This document shows, one piece after another, positions 33,914 through 45,333 of a stretch of DNA of 64,000 nucleotides (its first letter is position 1; the number at the start of each line of letters is the position of its first letter). Made by a program: the position numbers and the translations under genes. Source of the DNA: Fremontodendron californicum (Eukaryota > Streptophyta > Magnoliopsida > Malvales > Malvaceae); NCBI GenBank assembly GCA_030761205.1, contig JAULJL010000024.1, positions 22,500,126 through 22,564,125 on the forward strand, given 5' to 3'. The notes under the pieces are model-generated. The model was not told the origin of the DNA. It ran no database searches and saw only the letters and a list, made by a program, of their open reading frames with translations.

Positions 33914-34562
33914 TCACAAAGACAAAGTGCAATCCACTCCTTGCTCGTCCATATCTCTTTTTCTTTTTCCAAGCGTTTGCGAAACAACCGTAGTAGATAA
34001 ACACTCATAAGCTTGGAGCTTTTTGAGTAAATCTTCAATGGTTGTAGCAGAAATTATGGTTCTCCTTGCCTCTGAAAACATGAATCCATTATCCACAGCA
34101 TTATCTAAATATGAAAGCAAATTACTAAAATAACCATTAATATTAAGCAAACCAATGGGTTTCTTATTTGTGACCAAAGCTGACCAAGAAGCCACGCAAG
34201 CTATTTCTTCCAATGTACCCAGACCTCCTGGTAAAGCAATGAATGCATCGGCAGAATGGTACATGATTGTTATCCGTTCGGGGATACTCCAGACTTGTAT
34301 TTCCTTACCCACGGTAGGTCCACAAAAACCTGTGAATAGTTTTGGCACGATTCCTAGAACTGGACTTCCTCCGGCGTGTGCTGCTGTAGCGACTACTCCC
34401 ATTAAACCCGTACTACCGCCTCCATAAATCAACTGGATCTTTTGTTGGGCAAGTATTACTCCAACTCTTATGGCTTCATCAGCGAAAATGTTATTTTTCC
34501 CGGGATAAGCACCTCCAAAGACACAAATTTTTTTTAATGCGCTGGGACGAAGTACTTTCCAT
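33914..34562 (-). pseudogene. LOG: LOG-family gene, copy 3, one-base frameshift after the start
   Basis: Full length relative to copy 1, ending CTLSL at 33914. The ATG at 34562 reads only about 12 codons before an 8-A run (7 A in copy 1) shifts the frame. From there the body is open through GGGSTGLMG, PGGLGTLEE and the KRKR tail. No other ATG restarts the full domain; translation from an internal start would lose the first strand and glycine turn. It differs from copy 1 by about 12 substitutions, 7 of them replacements (for example A to V in GLMGVVA and S to G before FCGPT). Homopolymer frameshifts can also be sequencing errors. The same change in copy 2 argues for a real ancestral mutation, unless the assembly duplicated it. 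Confidence 0.85.
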
Positions 34563-34925
34563 TTTTTTTTTTCGAGTGCCTGAAAGAGAATGAGTACATG
34601 GTGTAATATATAGAGGACTGAGTAGTGAATCAGACAAGAGTAATAATGTCGCCGAAAGTGTATCTGACCTGTCAGAAGAAAATGTTAACCTAACAAAAGA
34701 TTTTTTTGCGTGATTTCAGGAAGAAAATCAAAAAGAGAAGAAAAAATCAGCCGTAAAAGACAAATAAAAAAAACGAGAATAATTACACAAATCGAACAAC
34801 ACGTAAATTAAAACAAAATAAAGTTATTGCAAATCAAACCAAAAGCTGAGAAGTCATTTATTGTAGTTGTGATTGTGGCTCACATCTTCCTCTGGTTTTA
34901 CGTCCAGAAACGGCTTAAACGCCTT
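34563..34925 (-). other. Spacer between the virus-like ORF and LOG (copy 3)
   Basis: Almost identical to 27638-27999, with one extra A in the run before the LOG start. No ORF is called. Confidence 0.5.
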
Positions 34926-35462
34926 CTATGAGTCAAGGATATGCTTCCCATCCAGTTTTCTTACAAGCTGGCAAACAGGGTCTTTTAACATCAGATTCCC
35001 AAGATGTTGCCATTCCCTTTGGAATTGCGGCCATAAATCGAGAATTTCTCTTTGTACGTCTCCACTAGGATGCGTCTCAAGAGAAAGTTGGATATTACCC
35101 AAATTCTCCTTACTCAGTCCATCCTTAATGAATTCAATTTTATCATCTCGATTAGAGGACGGAATCCCAATAGAACGACATTTACCGTTACACGTCCATC
35201 GTGCACATTTGTGGCAGTTTGAACTCATGCGCTTTGCTCGTCGCTTCTTTGTAAAAGTGCTTCTACCTGTACCTGGTAAATGCAAAACAGGAAGATATTC
35301 ATCTTCACGTACCTTGGCTTCAATTATCCAACGTATGTCGTCAGGAATCCCTTTGTGCATAAGCATTCTTAATCTTTCAAGTCGAACTTGGTAAAGCTTC
35401 AGTAAAATATTTCGAGGAAAAGGAGGAAATCGTTTCTGCAATCTTGTGAGAATATCATTCAT
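34926..35462 (-). CDS. Virus-like nucleic-acid-binding protein (NABP-like), copy 3
   Basis: An intact 178-residue ORF, differing from the copy at 28000-28536 at one residue (H instead of Y at position 61). The GTGRS, basic block and C-x2-C-x4-C-x3-C cluster are all present. The reading frame upstream of the ATG differs between the two copies, because of one base in the T run just before it, whereas the 178 codons agree. This supports MNDIL as the true start. It sits 363 bases upstream of LOG in the same orientation and downstream of gag, in the only complete LOG element in the window. The assignment to viral NABP-like proteins is by motif order only. Confidence 0.6.
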   Translation of the reverse strand: MNDILTRLQKRFPPFPRNILLKLYQVRLERLRMLMHKGIPDDIRWIIEAKVREDEYLPVLHLPGTGRSTFTKKRRAKRMSSNCHKCARWTCNGKCRSIGIPSSNRDDKIEFIKDGLSKENLGNIQLSLETHPSGDVQREILDLWPQFQREWQHLGNLMLKDPVCQLVRKLDGKHILDS

Positions 35463-35957
35463 CCTGAAAAAAAATGAAAAAAATTGAAAGAGAAATTGGA
35501 AGAGAAATTTATATACAATATCAATTTTGTGGGTAGCTGATGGAACCGACTTAAATAATCACGGAGTACCGTTATCCGCCGTTTAACCGGGGTTAAAAAA
35601 TTATATTTACATCTAGTTATTTTCAAAACAAGGATCAGAAAGAAAAACAACATAAAAAGACTCAAAAACAAAACACTCTAAATAAAATCCTAAATTCTTC
35701 CCCCACACATAATTCTTACATTGTCATTAATGTAATGCTATTAATCCCAAATGAAAGAATCATGTGTAAGTGAAAAGAACTAATAAACAAAATAAACTTA
35801 TGCAGCCTAAATGAACTTAGAAACACTAAACACAATTAGCAAAGAAACATAAGAAAAAGATAAAGAAAAAGAGAGCAAATCTGAGGATGGCAGTTTGACA
35901 ATGCTTTCACTAATTAGGCTGCCTCCCCCAATTAGCACTTGATTTAGTGTTTTGAAC
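35463..35957 (-). other. Spacer between gag and the virus-like ORF (copy 3)
   Basis: Same content as 28537-29032: cargo leader next to the ORF, then a duplicated stretch of element 3' region with a G-rich tract near 35700. A 70-residue ORF (35459-35671) is the leader frame and is not called. Confidence 0.6.
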
Positions 35958-36898
35958 CTAACCAACAACCCTTCTTGGCATTTTAGGCTTGTCAGGCTAA
36001 TACATGAAATTTCCCAAATTTATGCGTTTGAGAGGAAGCTTTCTTTGCACAACAGTGGATGCATTCTCCATTACAAGTATTATTCCATCATCCTTTGTGG
36101 TGCATATGTCATCGAGGAATGAAGCATATTTTGATACTTGTTGAATGACCTCCACAAACAAGTTGTTTAAGGTTTCCGGCATGTGTTGTTCATGTTCTTC
36201 CTCCTTGAACTTTGCAAATCTACTAGGAAAAGGTGGAGAAGAAACATTAGTAAAAAGTGAAACCTTAAACATTACCTCAGGTGCCGAAATACTCTTATTT
36301 GGATCTTTGGCTTCATTATCCTCAAGAATAGAATCCATCTCTAATTTTGTTTCATCCTCATCTTGTTCCTCATTCTTCAAGGTCACAATAGTAGCATTCT
36401 CCTTTGGGTTAACCATCGTTTGGGCTGGGAGTTCTTCAGATCTTTGTGCTACCCATCCCATCATACTACTAGCCAATTGGCTCATTTGCTTTTTCAAACT
36501 CTGGATGCTTGCCCTTGTTTCCTGTTGAAATTGCAAAGAATCAGTAACAAGAGAATAGACAAGATCTTCTAAAGAAGTACCTGAGTTTTGAGTCATATGT
36601 GGTGGTTGAAAAAGATCTGGTTCTTGAGACCATGATTGATTGAAGCTAGATGGATGAGTGTAATTGGCATAAGAATATCTACTTCTTGGTAATTTTTCGA
36701 GTAGCCATAATTAGTATGATCCCACCATCCCTCAAGGTAAGTGTTTGAGTAATGATCATACTGTTGGTCTTGGAACACTTGATGGCCTTGACATCCTCCC
36801 ATGGCCAATTGTTGAACTGGGGAGGTGAGATTGGCTTGTTGATTCTCCATGTTCATGTATGCCACCAACTCTTCAAGTGTTAGATTGCTCAATTCCAT
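35958..36898 (-). pseudogene. gag: Short Athila-like gag, broken (LOG element copy 3)
   Basis: Starts MELSNLTLEELVAYMNMENQ at 36898. A two-base gain near 36670 (GAATATC where copy 2 has GGATC, in the EVDPYA segment) shifts the frame. The second part is open again from about 36596 to a nonsense codon at 35997-35999 (TAC/TAT to TAG type change), 13 codons short of the expected PRRG.VG end. The copy at 29033-29971 lacks all these lesions. If gag is needed, this unit must be complemented. Confidence 0.8.
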
Positions 36899-37019
36899 TG
36901 TTTTTTTTTTTTGTTTTTTTTTTAAATTTGAAAAGAAAAACTTGTATGTACAAGAAAATAAAACTAATTAGAACTGAAAATAAGAATAAACCAAGTAACA
37001 AATAAACTAAAGAAAACAA

Positions 37020-37037
37020 TCCCCGGCAACGGCGCCA
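37020..37037 (-). promoter_or_regulatory. Primer binding site, tRNA-Asp
   Basis: Plus-strand TCCCCGGCAACGGCGCCA is identical to the tRNA-Asp 3' end, 6 bases from the LTR edge at 37044. Confidence 0.92.
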
Positions 37038-37043
37038 AAAATA

Positions 37044-38860
37044 TGATGCACCCAAAAGAGTGTATCTTATTTAACCTTGCACTAAAAAGATAAATTGTAA
37101 GTATAGTAGTTAGCAAGGGTCGAGTCCTCAGGGATTGGGTTTTAGTTTATAAGTTAATAGTTTAAAACTTAAATTCAAGAACAATAAAAGAAAAGGGGTT
37201 TTTGAAGCCAGATTTAAACTAAAGTAAATAATAAGAATAAGATGCAAGGCGGTATAACCAGCCAATAAAAATATATATACTAAATTAGGCGGTATAACCA
37301 GCCAATAAAAATAAAACAAAGTTAATATACAAATTAGGCGGTATAACCAGCCAATAAAAATAAATATACTTTTAAAAATAAGCAAACTAGAAAAGTAAGA
37401 AAACAAGTAAGTAAGAAGAATCAAATATGAAAAATATGGTTAAGGTTTCATTCTCCACCACTAGACATCATTAAGAATCAATTTCAGATCTATCAATATC
37501 AACCAACTATCAAAGTTAACAACCGTAGATAACAACAAGCTCTGTTATCCCAATCTTTCCTTAGTTTGTTGTTAAATAGAACAAGCTCTCTATTTAATCT
37601 CTAACCATTAAACAACCTAGAATAAGCTCTCTAAATTCAATTTAATGGCAGCTTTATGATGAGAAAGATAGGTTGATCTAAGCAACAAACACATAAGCTC
37701 GGATTGTTCAACTTAGGTTATGTTCCACTTTGCAATTATTGAAAACTTGACCATAATCATTAATCACAAATTGCCACTTATGAATAGGAAATCAAGACAA
37801 TTACACGGATCAAGACTGCTAAACTAGCAATAGATAATTATCAAGATCTATCTAGTTGTACACCTAAATAAATCAAGACAACATCATGAACAATTCTTGT
37901 AGAAGAACATAAGCAACTTTGATAGAAAATTAATGATAGATAGAATCTGAAAATCAATCACAAAACATGTCTAGGGCTTTGAAATCACCCTTAACCAAAT
38001 AGAAGTTTAGCCTAGCATAGGCATTGTAAACATAAACATAAAATTAAAGAGAATCTAAGAAGGAAATAAAAGAAAGAAAGAAGAAGAAGAAAATAAAGAA
38101 AAAGAAAACTAGAGAAAAGAAAGAAGAAGAAAACTTAGAGAATTTTATTACAATGGCTAATATCCTACCAATGTACAATATGATCCCTTACAATCATCCA
38201 AGGCCCTCTATTTATACACATTTTGGAGGGCTAAATGACAAGAGACAAGCTTTACAAATTTCAAAGGTAGGTATAATAGGTGGGTGCATTTTTCTAACAA
38301 TTTTCGTCATATATGACAATTTTGATCAGCCAACTTGATGGTCGATTTTGTCAATTTTGGAGGCCTTATCTGATCACATGGTCTTCTAGAAAAATGTTAC
38401 CCTATCAGTTACGGATCCATAGCCGTTGGAATCAGCTCATTTTCTGATGTGGATAAGAATATATGGGCCAAATACGAAAACAGGTCAGCACAGACGTCAT
38501 TGCACATCAGCCAACTTGATGGTCGATTTCGCTAGGGAAAACGACTCCGTTTCAAGAAGTGTAAAACATGAAAAAGATATATATGCCTCTTAGCTTTGCA
38601 CGGCTACAAATTTCAGCCTTATTGCTTCAGTGAAACTCGAGATATAGCTGATATGGCAAAAGGTGTCGGAACTGGAACTGAACTGGATTTGCCCTTAATT
38701 CTAGTAATCTGAAATCACTCAAAGAAACTTGTGAAAAACACCAAAATACATAAAAATATAAAAGATCATAAACACAATTAGACTAAACAATAATAACTCG
38801 TATTTGACACAAAACAATAATAAAACATAACTAAAAACTATATAATTATACGAGTTATCA
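37044..38860 (-). repeat. LTR type A, outer 5' LTR of the LOG array
   Basis: 1817 bp with canonical ends; TATA box 38205-38216; three minisatellite units at about 37247-37350. Its outer edge at 38860 meets plus-strand 3' region of the type C element, which fixes the LTR terminus as TGATAACTCG. Confidence 0.92.
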
Positions 38861-40202
38861 CCAATGTTGATATGATATGTTGATTGAGAAAGAAGCATGT
38901 TTAGACATAAAATTGACTTGTATAATCATCCTTGTGAGTATTGAGCCTATATGATTGATGCATTATACATATCAATCTAATCTCCTTCTTGAGTGCTCTT
39001 ATGATTACATGATTCTCTAGAACTTGCTTGAAACCGTTTGAGACTATATTGATACATATGATAACATGAATATGATAGAGGCATTAGGATTATAACCAGA
39101 GCCAAACAGCCATTCCTTATTGATTGAATAAGCTATTTCTTTGGTAACCATATCCTACACCTAGACTAAATACATTTATATCTTTTCCCTTGTTTTAAAG
39201 ATGACTAGAATGCTTGAGACATATTGCAAAAACAAGGGATACTTTTTGAAAATTTGGGTTAGAACAAAATATAAGTGTGGGGGAGGAGAGAGGCAAAAGT
39301 CAAGAGAAAAAGAAAAGGGAACATTGTAAAAATACATTCCCTTGAAAAAAAAATTGAAAAAAAAAATTGAATCATCTCTTGAACTTTTGGTTAAAGAAAA
39401 GAAAAAGAATGTTACAAGGTTGGTTAGAATGAAGTAAAGGCTCAACATGAAATATTCAGCCTATGTGATTATGTACTTCTAAAGAATATTGAGAAAGTTT
39501 TATTTGCAAGATCTTATTTTGTCTCTAAATTCTATGAAGTCTTTGGAACGTTTGTGATATCTTTTCCTTTTTATTGTTTAACCACATTATTACCCCTTGG
39601 CCCCATTACAACCTTGATCAAAGACCTCTTGATTTATGAAGTTGCATGATCTAAATAGTGGAGAATAGGTGGACAAGCAAGCATATGGTAGAACTGTTTT
39701 CATGAGATTGATTGAGTGTAAACACTTTACCACTACTTTAAAGAGTTAAAATCATGAGAGTATCCCATGTGAGAAGTTGAGATTAAGTTTGAATATGCAC
39801 TATTTTGATTGAAATATGTTATGTTAATATTGACTTAACTCAAACTATTTACATTCAAGCAAGATTTTTTGTGAATTTCTTTAAGCTATTGATTAGTTTA
39901 TAAGACTTGTCCAATGATTATCTCTAATTTCTATTGCAAGGATTAGTTGTAATTATTATTATTATTATTTTTAAATTTTTTTAGTTTTTCTTATGTCTTC
40001 AATGTTTATGGGTATCGTCCTAGTAAACCCTCACGAGACTAAACTCGTCCACTAGGGACACCTAGGGGTTTAAAGGCTTGTGTCACATGCTAAGTGCCAC
40101 CGTGATTTCCTACGAAAGTGGATTAGATTAGATTAGATTTTCTTATTTTATTTTTATTTTGTTTTGCTCGATGACTAGCAAAAAGCTAAGTGTGGGGGTA
40201 TT
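38861..40202 (+). other. Right part of the type C element 3' region
   Basis: Starts CCAATGTTGATATGATATG, homologous to about 1712 onward. It contains ATAAGTGTGGGGGAGG (about 39270-39286) and the LTR-adjacent polypurine tract CTAAGTGTGGGGG (about 40187-40199). No gene is seen. Confidence 0.8.
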
Positions 40203-41666
40203 TGATAAGCTCATAAAATATACATTTTATGCCTTTCTACTTTTAGTTTTTGTTATGTTTTCGATCTTTATCTTGTTTACTTATATTATGTTTTTGAATT
40301 CTAGGTACAATGAGGAGAATGAAGTCAAAAGATGTCAATAATGATGGTAAAGAGCATACAAAATCATAATTACTAATGGAAGAAGACTTGGGAGTCAAAA
40401 ATATCAATTTCTGGTTGAAAAGCAATCAGGCAGATTTGACCTCCGGAGCTTGTTTCAAGGAAAACATGATGTTAAAGTCTTTATTTGAAGAAACTTCCTT
40501 CTTCACTTTTGAATCTGACTTGATTATCTTTCCAACGATATATTATGGGCCCAAATCGGATAAGAAATGGTCATTCAAAATGTCGCTAGAAGATCTCCCT
40601 AAAGAACCCTGCGGCCAGAAAAACCCTAACCGCAAATCTTAAAAAAAGGCAAAAACGTGATTTTTCTGCCTCCAGGCTTACTTGTGCGGCAATGACTTAT
40701 TCTCAGGGTTTTAAAGCTCTATAAATACCATCTTTTGAGCCACAAACTAGACATCTTTTGAGGAGACTCAAGGGATCATCATTATTCTTCATCTTCTCCA
40801 TTCTTTTATTTTTCTTTTTAGTTTTATGTATATATTATTCATGCTTATGTTATGCTAAATTTATTTGGTTAAGGGTGATTTCAAAGCCCTAGACATGTTT
40901 TGTAATTGATTTTTAGATTCTATCTATCATTAATTTTCTATCAAAGTTGCTTATGTTCTTCCATAAAAATTGTTCATGGTGATGTTTTGATTTGTTTAGG
41001 TGGCCAACTAGATAAATCTTGATAATTGTCTAATGCTAGTTTAGGAGTCTTGATCCGTGTAATTGTCTTGATTTCCTATTCATAAGTAGCAATTTGTGAT
41101 TAATGATTATGGTCAAGTTTTCAATAATTGCAAAGTGGAACATAACCTAAGTTGAACAATCCGAGCTTATGTGTTTGTTGCTTAGATCAACCTATCTTTC
41201 TCATCATAAAGCTGTCATTAAATTGAATTTAGAGAGCTTATTCTAGGTTGTTTGATGGTTAGAGATTAAATAGAGAGCTTGTTCTATTTAACGACAAACT
41301 AAGGAAAGATTGGGATAACAGAGCTTGTTGTTATCTACGGTTGTTAACTTTGATAGTTGGTTGATATTGATAGATCTGAAATTGGTTCTTAATGATGTCT
41401 AGTGGTGGAGAATGAAACCTTAACCATATTTCTATCATATTTGATTTCTTATTTCTTACTTGTTTTCTTACTTTTCTTGTTTGCTAATTTTTAACACTAT
41501 TTCAAAACCCCCTTTTATTTTGTTTTCTTTGAACGTAAGTTATAAACTAATAACTCATAGATTAAAACCCAATCCCTGAGGACTCGACCCTTGCTAATCA
41601 CTATACTCTACAATTGATTCTTTTTAAGTGCAAGGTTAAATAAGATACACTCTTTTGGGTGCATCA
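40203..41666 (+). repeat. LTR type C, 3' copy
   Basis: 1464 bp, very similar to 24043-25503; TATAAATA at 40720-40727. It is followed by the ATCTT target duplication. Confidence 0.9.
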
Positions 41667-42813
41667 ATCTTTCCAACGATATATTATGGACCCAAATCGG
41701 ATAAGAAATGGGCATTCAAAATGGTGCTAGAAGATCTCCCTAAAGAACCCTGCGGCCAGAAAAACCCTAATCCCAAATCTGAAAAAAGGCAAAAACGTGA
41801 TTTTTGCACCTCCAGGCTTACTTGTGCGGCAATGAATTATTCTCAAGGTTTTAAAGCCTTATAAATACCATCTTTTGAGCCACAAACTAGACATCTTTTG
41901 AGGAGACTCAAGGGATCATCATTATTCTTCTTCTTTTTCTCCATTCTTTTATTTTTCTTTTTAGTTTTATGTATATATTATCCATGCTTACATTATGCTA
42001 AACTTCTTTGGTTAAGGGTGATTTCAAAGCCCTAGACATGTTATGTAATTAATTTTCAGAATCTATCTATCATTGTTTTCTATCAAAGTTGCTTATGTTC
42101 TTCTATTAAAATTATTCATGATGATGTTTTGATTTGTTTAGGTGGCCAACTAGATAAATCTTGATAATTGTATAATGCTAGTTTAGGAGTCTTAATCCAT
42201 GTAATTGTCTTGATTTCCTATTCATAAGTGGCAATTTGTGATTAATGATTATGGTCAAGTTTTCAATAATTGCAAAGTGGAACATAACCTAAGTTGAACA
42301 ATCCGAGCTTATGTGTTTGTTGCTTAGATCAACCTATCTTTCTCATCATAAAGCTGCTATTAAATTGAACTTAGAGAGCTTATTCTAGGTTGTTTGATAG
42401 TTAGAGATTAAATAGAGAGCTTGTTCTATTTAACGACAAATTAAGGAAAGATTGGGGTAACAGAGCTTGTTGTTATCTACGGTTGTTAACTTTGATAGCT
42501 AATTAATGTTGATAGATATGAAATTGATTCTTAATGATGTCTAGTGTTGGAGAATGAAACCTTAACCATATTTTTCATATTTGATTCTTCTTAATTACTT
42601 GTTTTTTCATTCTTACTGTTAACTTTAGTTTAAATCTGATTTCAAAATCCCTTTTACTTTTGTTTATTTGTTTTTAAGTGATAAACTATTAACTTATAAA
42701 CTAAAACCCAATTCCTGAGGACTCGACCCTTGCTAATCACTATACTCTACAATTGATTCTTTTTTTTAAGTGCAAGGTTAAATAAGATACACTCTTTTGG
42801 GTGCATCACATCA

Positions 42814-45099
42814 ATAAAGTAGTTCATTTAGCTATCAGCAAAGGTAATTAACCATTTTCATTCTTGAAACTAATTTCATATTCTTTAATGGCAGATGCTA
42901 ATTTGACTCTTAGGTTAATTTAATAAATGTTTGCTGACAGAAGTTGAGCACTTGATTCTAGTGGCTGAAGTGCAGGTTCTAGTTGATAAGGCTTTTATTC
43001 ACTTCATTTCAATAGGCAATCCAGTGAGCTTTTCGCATAAACAAATAAAGGGGCATTGTTATTGTTAGTGTATACCCTAGAGTCCAACCGAAATTTGATC
43101 AAAATACAATGTCATATTATGGATTCTGAATCAAATACAAGGTCTTCATTTATCTATAAGCTTTTAATTGTATCCTTATTAATGCTTAAATGATAAAGTC
43201 ATTGGAATATAAAAGATTTGCAAGGGAATAACGTTGTAATTATGAGATCATAATTGCATCAAAGCTATATTCCTTAAATGTTCCTAGTCAATGCTTTTTC
43301 AGAAAAGAACATTGATATAAGCTATTGAGACTGGAATGATGTTATGCTATTGCTTATGAAGAAAGGAACCGATCTCATAGATTGAAGTTTTGAATAATTT
43401 TGAGCTAACAATGTGGGTGTTTGTTACAAGAACGAGTTCACTGAACATGATTCGATATGAGAATGTCATTCAATAGTTCACTAAGTATCTATGGCAACAT
43501 TCTCATGTGATGGTTGCACAATTGATCCTTTGACTTAATATTACTAATGATCTTATATGAGGAATGTTATACTTTGATTTTACCTTACTTATAGTCCTAA
43601 CAATGGATAATCTAATTAGGTTCTTTTGGATATAACATGAGGCATATGAAGATGCATGAGTAATCAATATAAGATTCATCACTTTGAGTGATCGAGATAA
43701 TATCTCAAATAATCTTGAAAGTATTAACTCAAGATATCTTTAGCCAAAGTGAAATAAGGTTTAGAGAAGTTCTAAAAGCTTATTCATGAGTTAATGACTA
43801 AATCAAAGACTTAAAATTATTGAACAAAACTAAGTAGACATTAAACCATGATCAATGTTAAACCATCAAAAAATACACCAATATAACACATTAAAAACCC
43901 TAAGAGAAAATTAGAGGAATTAAAAAAGAGGTAATTTGTTTTTTTTTTTTTATTATTACTTGAAAATGGTAAAAAGGGAGCAAATTTTTAATGGTATTTA
44001 GGGGAAACAATTTCAAAAACATGGAAGAGGGAGGTTTAAAGGGGCTAGAATTTTCGATTGCAAAAAAAAAAAGGAATGGGGTAAGCTTGTGAGGAACTAC
44101 AGCCAAGGGAGAAAGAAGCCAGACTCACAGATGATGGCCAAAGACAATCACAACAGCGACAAAAGCTCTTCCCCTTGAGCTGAGTTTTGGCTAACCATTA
44201 TTTTTTTCATAAAAAAAAGTGATTTTTTTTTATTTCTTTTTCCTTTCCATTTTAATTTTAAGAAAGACTACGAGGGGTTTGGGTGAGACACTCGCAATGA
44301 CCAGATCGATAGCTCCACCCCTTTTGTTTGCAAATTTCTTTTAAAAAAAAGAAACCAAAAAAAATAGGGGAGACGAGGCAACCGTTAATGGCCAAATCTG
44401 TGGCCTCCCCTCCTTGGCCTTGGGTTGAAGCCTAGTTAAAAAAACAAAAAAAACAAAAAAGTAAAAAAGGGAATTTTAGAGTTTCCAAAAAAAAAAAAAA
44501 AGATGGAGTAAGCCAAGCCTTCAGCGATGGCCGGACCGGCAGCTCTTCCCCCTTGATGTGGGTTTTAGCCAAAAATGAAAAGGATTTTTTGTCTTTTTTT
44601 TTATTAGAAAAATTAATGTTTTTTTTTAAAAGAAAAAGTTAATGAAAAGAGGAGACCATGGCCTTGCCACCGGTGATGGCCAAACCAACAGTTGTCCATG
44701 GTATGGTTGCTTTCCAAACAGGGAAAAAGATTCTATTTTGGGTTTCAAAATAATGAAAAATGATGAAAATGGGTGGCGACACCAAGCTCAAGCCCAAACC
44801 CCACGTATTTTTATTTATTTTTTTTATTATTTATTTTTCCATTTGCATTTTACTTTTTCTATTTATTTCATATTTTAGTTAGTTATCTTTTGATTTTCTT
44901 TATTATTCTTATTACATTTTTTTACTTTTGGTTAATTCATTTTTTTTTTAAAAGAAAGAAAGGGAAATAAAAATAATTTAGCTTGTTATTCTTTTTGAGG
45001 ACTTTACCAAGTTAATATTTTTTATTTCTTTTATTTACTAATTTCATAATTTGACCATTAAATTATTTGCTCCTCTATTTTTTTTATTTTATTTTATGG
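42814..45099. other. Non-coding region, possible LTR remnants and diverged modules
   Basis: No gene is seen. The stretch from about 43066 (GTTAGTGTATACCCTAGAGT) to 43850 has the look of a decayed copia-type LTR, but I see no partner LTR or coding domain. From 43900 to 44980 the sequence alternates homopurine/homopyrimidine runs with GC-richer blocks. ORFs such as 44642-44878 lie in these repeats and are low-complexity. Confidence 0.4.
44100..44810 (+). repeat. Diverged GC-rich module repeated about five times
   Basis: Blocks containing GATGGCC or a variant, then a CAGCTCTTCCCC-like or GGCCTCCCC-like stretch, then a TGGGTT(TT)...AGCC ending occur near 44133, 44290, 44385, 44515 and 44670. They are separated by T-rich or A-rich runs. 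The copies are strongly diverged and the spacing is about 105-160 bp. Confidence 0.5.
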
Positions 45100-45333
45100 A
45101 TGTGTGTAGAAGGATAAAATTTGTAATGAATTACAAATAGCCACATGTCAATTGGAATTTCTTTAATTAAGAAATTTTCAATTAAATTATACATTACCAA
45201 GTGAAATTGATAATATCATATTATAATTAATTATTTTATAATTAATTAAATATGTACACATGGCTTGATCAATCAAATTGCAAGGATGCATGGGTTATCC
45301 AATCAAATTTCACCCATGTGTCATAATTATTTT

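Larger units (their letters stand above)
27042..38860 (-). mobile_element. LOG/virus-like-ORF retrotransposon array: LTR-internal-LTR-internal
   Basis: Reading the minus strand: LTR A (38860-37044), primer site, gag, 178-residue ORF, LOG, 3' region, LTR A (31935-30119), then a second primer site, gag, 178-residue ORF and LOG. The second unit is truncated at 27042 within LOG. Positions 27042-31935 and 33967-38860 are almost the same sequence at a constant 6925-bp offset. The two internal units share the middle LTR, which indicates unequal recombination or a dimeric insertion. No RT, protease, RNase H or integrase is present in either unit. Confidence 0.88.
24043..41666 (+). mobile_element. Gag-only type C Athila-like element, TSD ATCTT, interrupted by the LOG array
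   Basis: 5' LTR 24043-25503, primer site 25510-25527, gag 25653-26590, 3' region 26591-27041 and 38861-40202, polypurine tract 40188-40200, 3' LTR 40203-41666. ATCTT flanks it at 24038-24042 and 41667-41671. With the inserted 27042-38860 removed it is about 5.8 kb with no pol, so it is non-autonomous. About 65 bp of 3' region is missing at the breakpoint when compared with 1650-1725. Confidence 0.85.
23712..42813 (+). mobile_element. Solo LTR type C split by a nested element, TSD CATCA
   Basis: Left piece 23717-24042 and right piece 41672-42808 join at the ATCTT duplication to give one 1463-bp type C LTR (TGATAAGCTC...GGGTGCATCA). CATCA occurs on both outer sides (23712-23716, 42809-42813), so the target duplication is intact. 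There is no internal region or second LTR of its own, so it is a solo LTR left by LTR-LTR recombination. It was later interrupted by the element at 24043-41666. Confidence 0.88.

Noticed and set aside
44642..44878. Small ORFs at 43900-44970
   Set aside because: Low-complexity translations of T- and A-rich runs.
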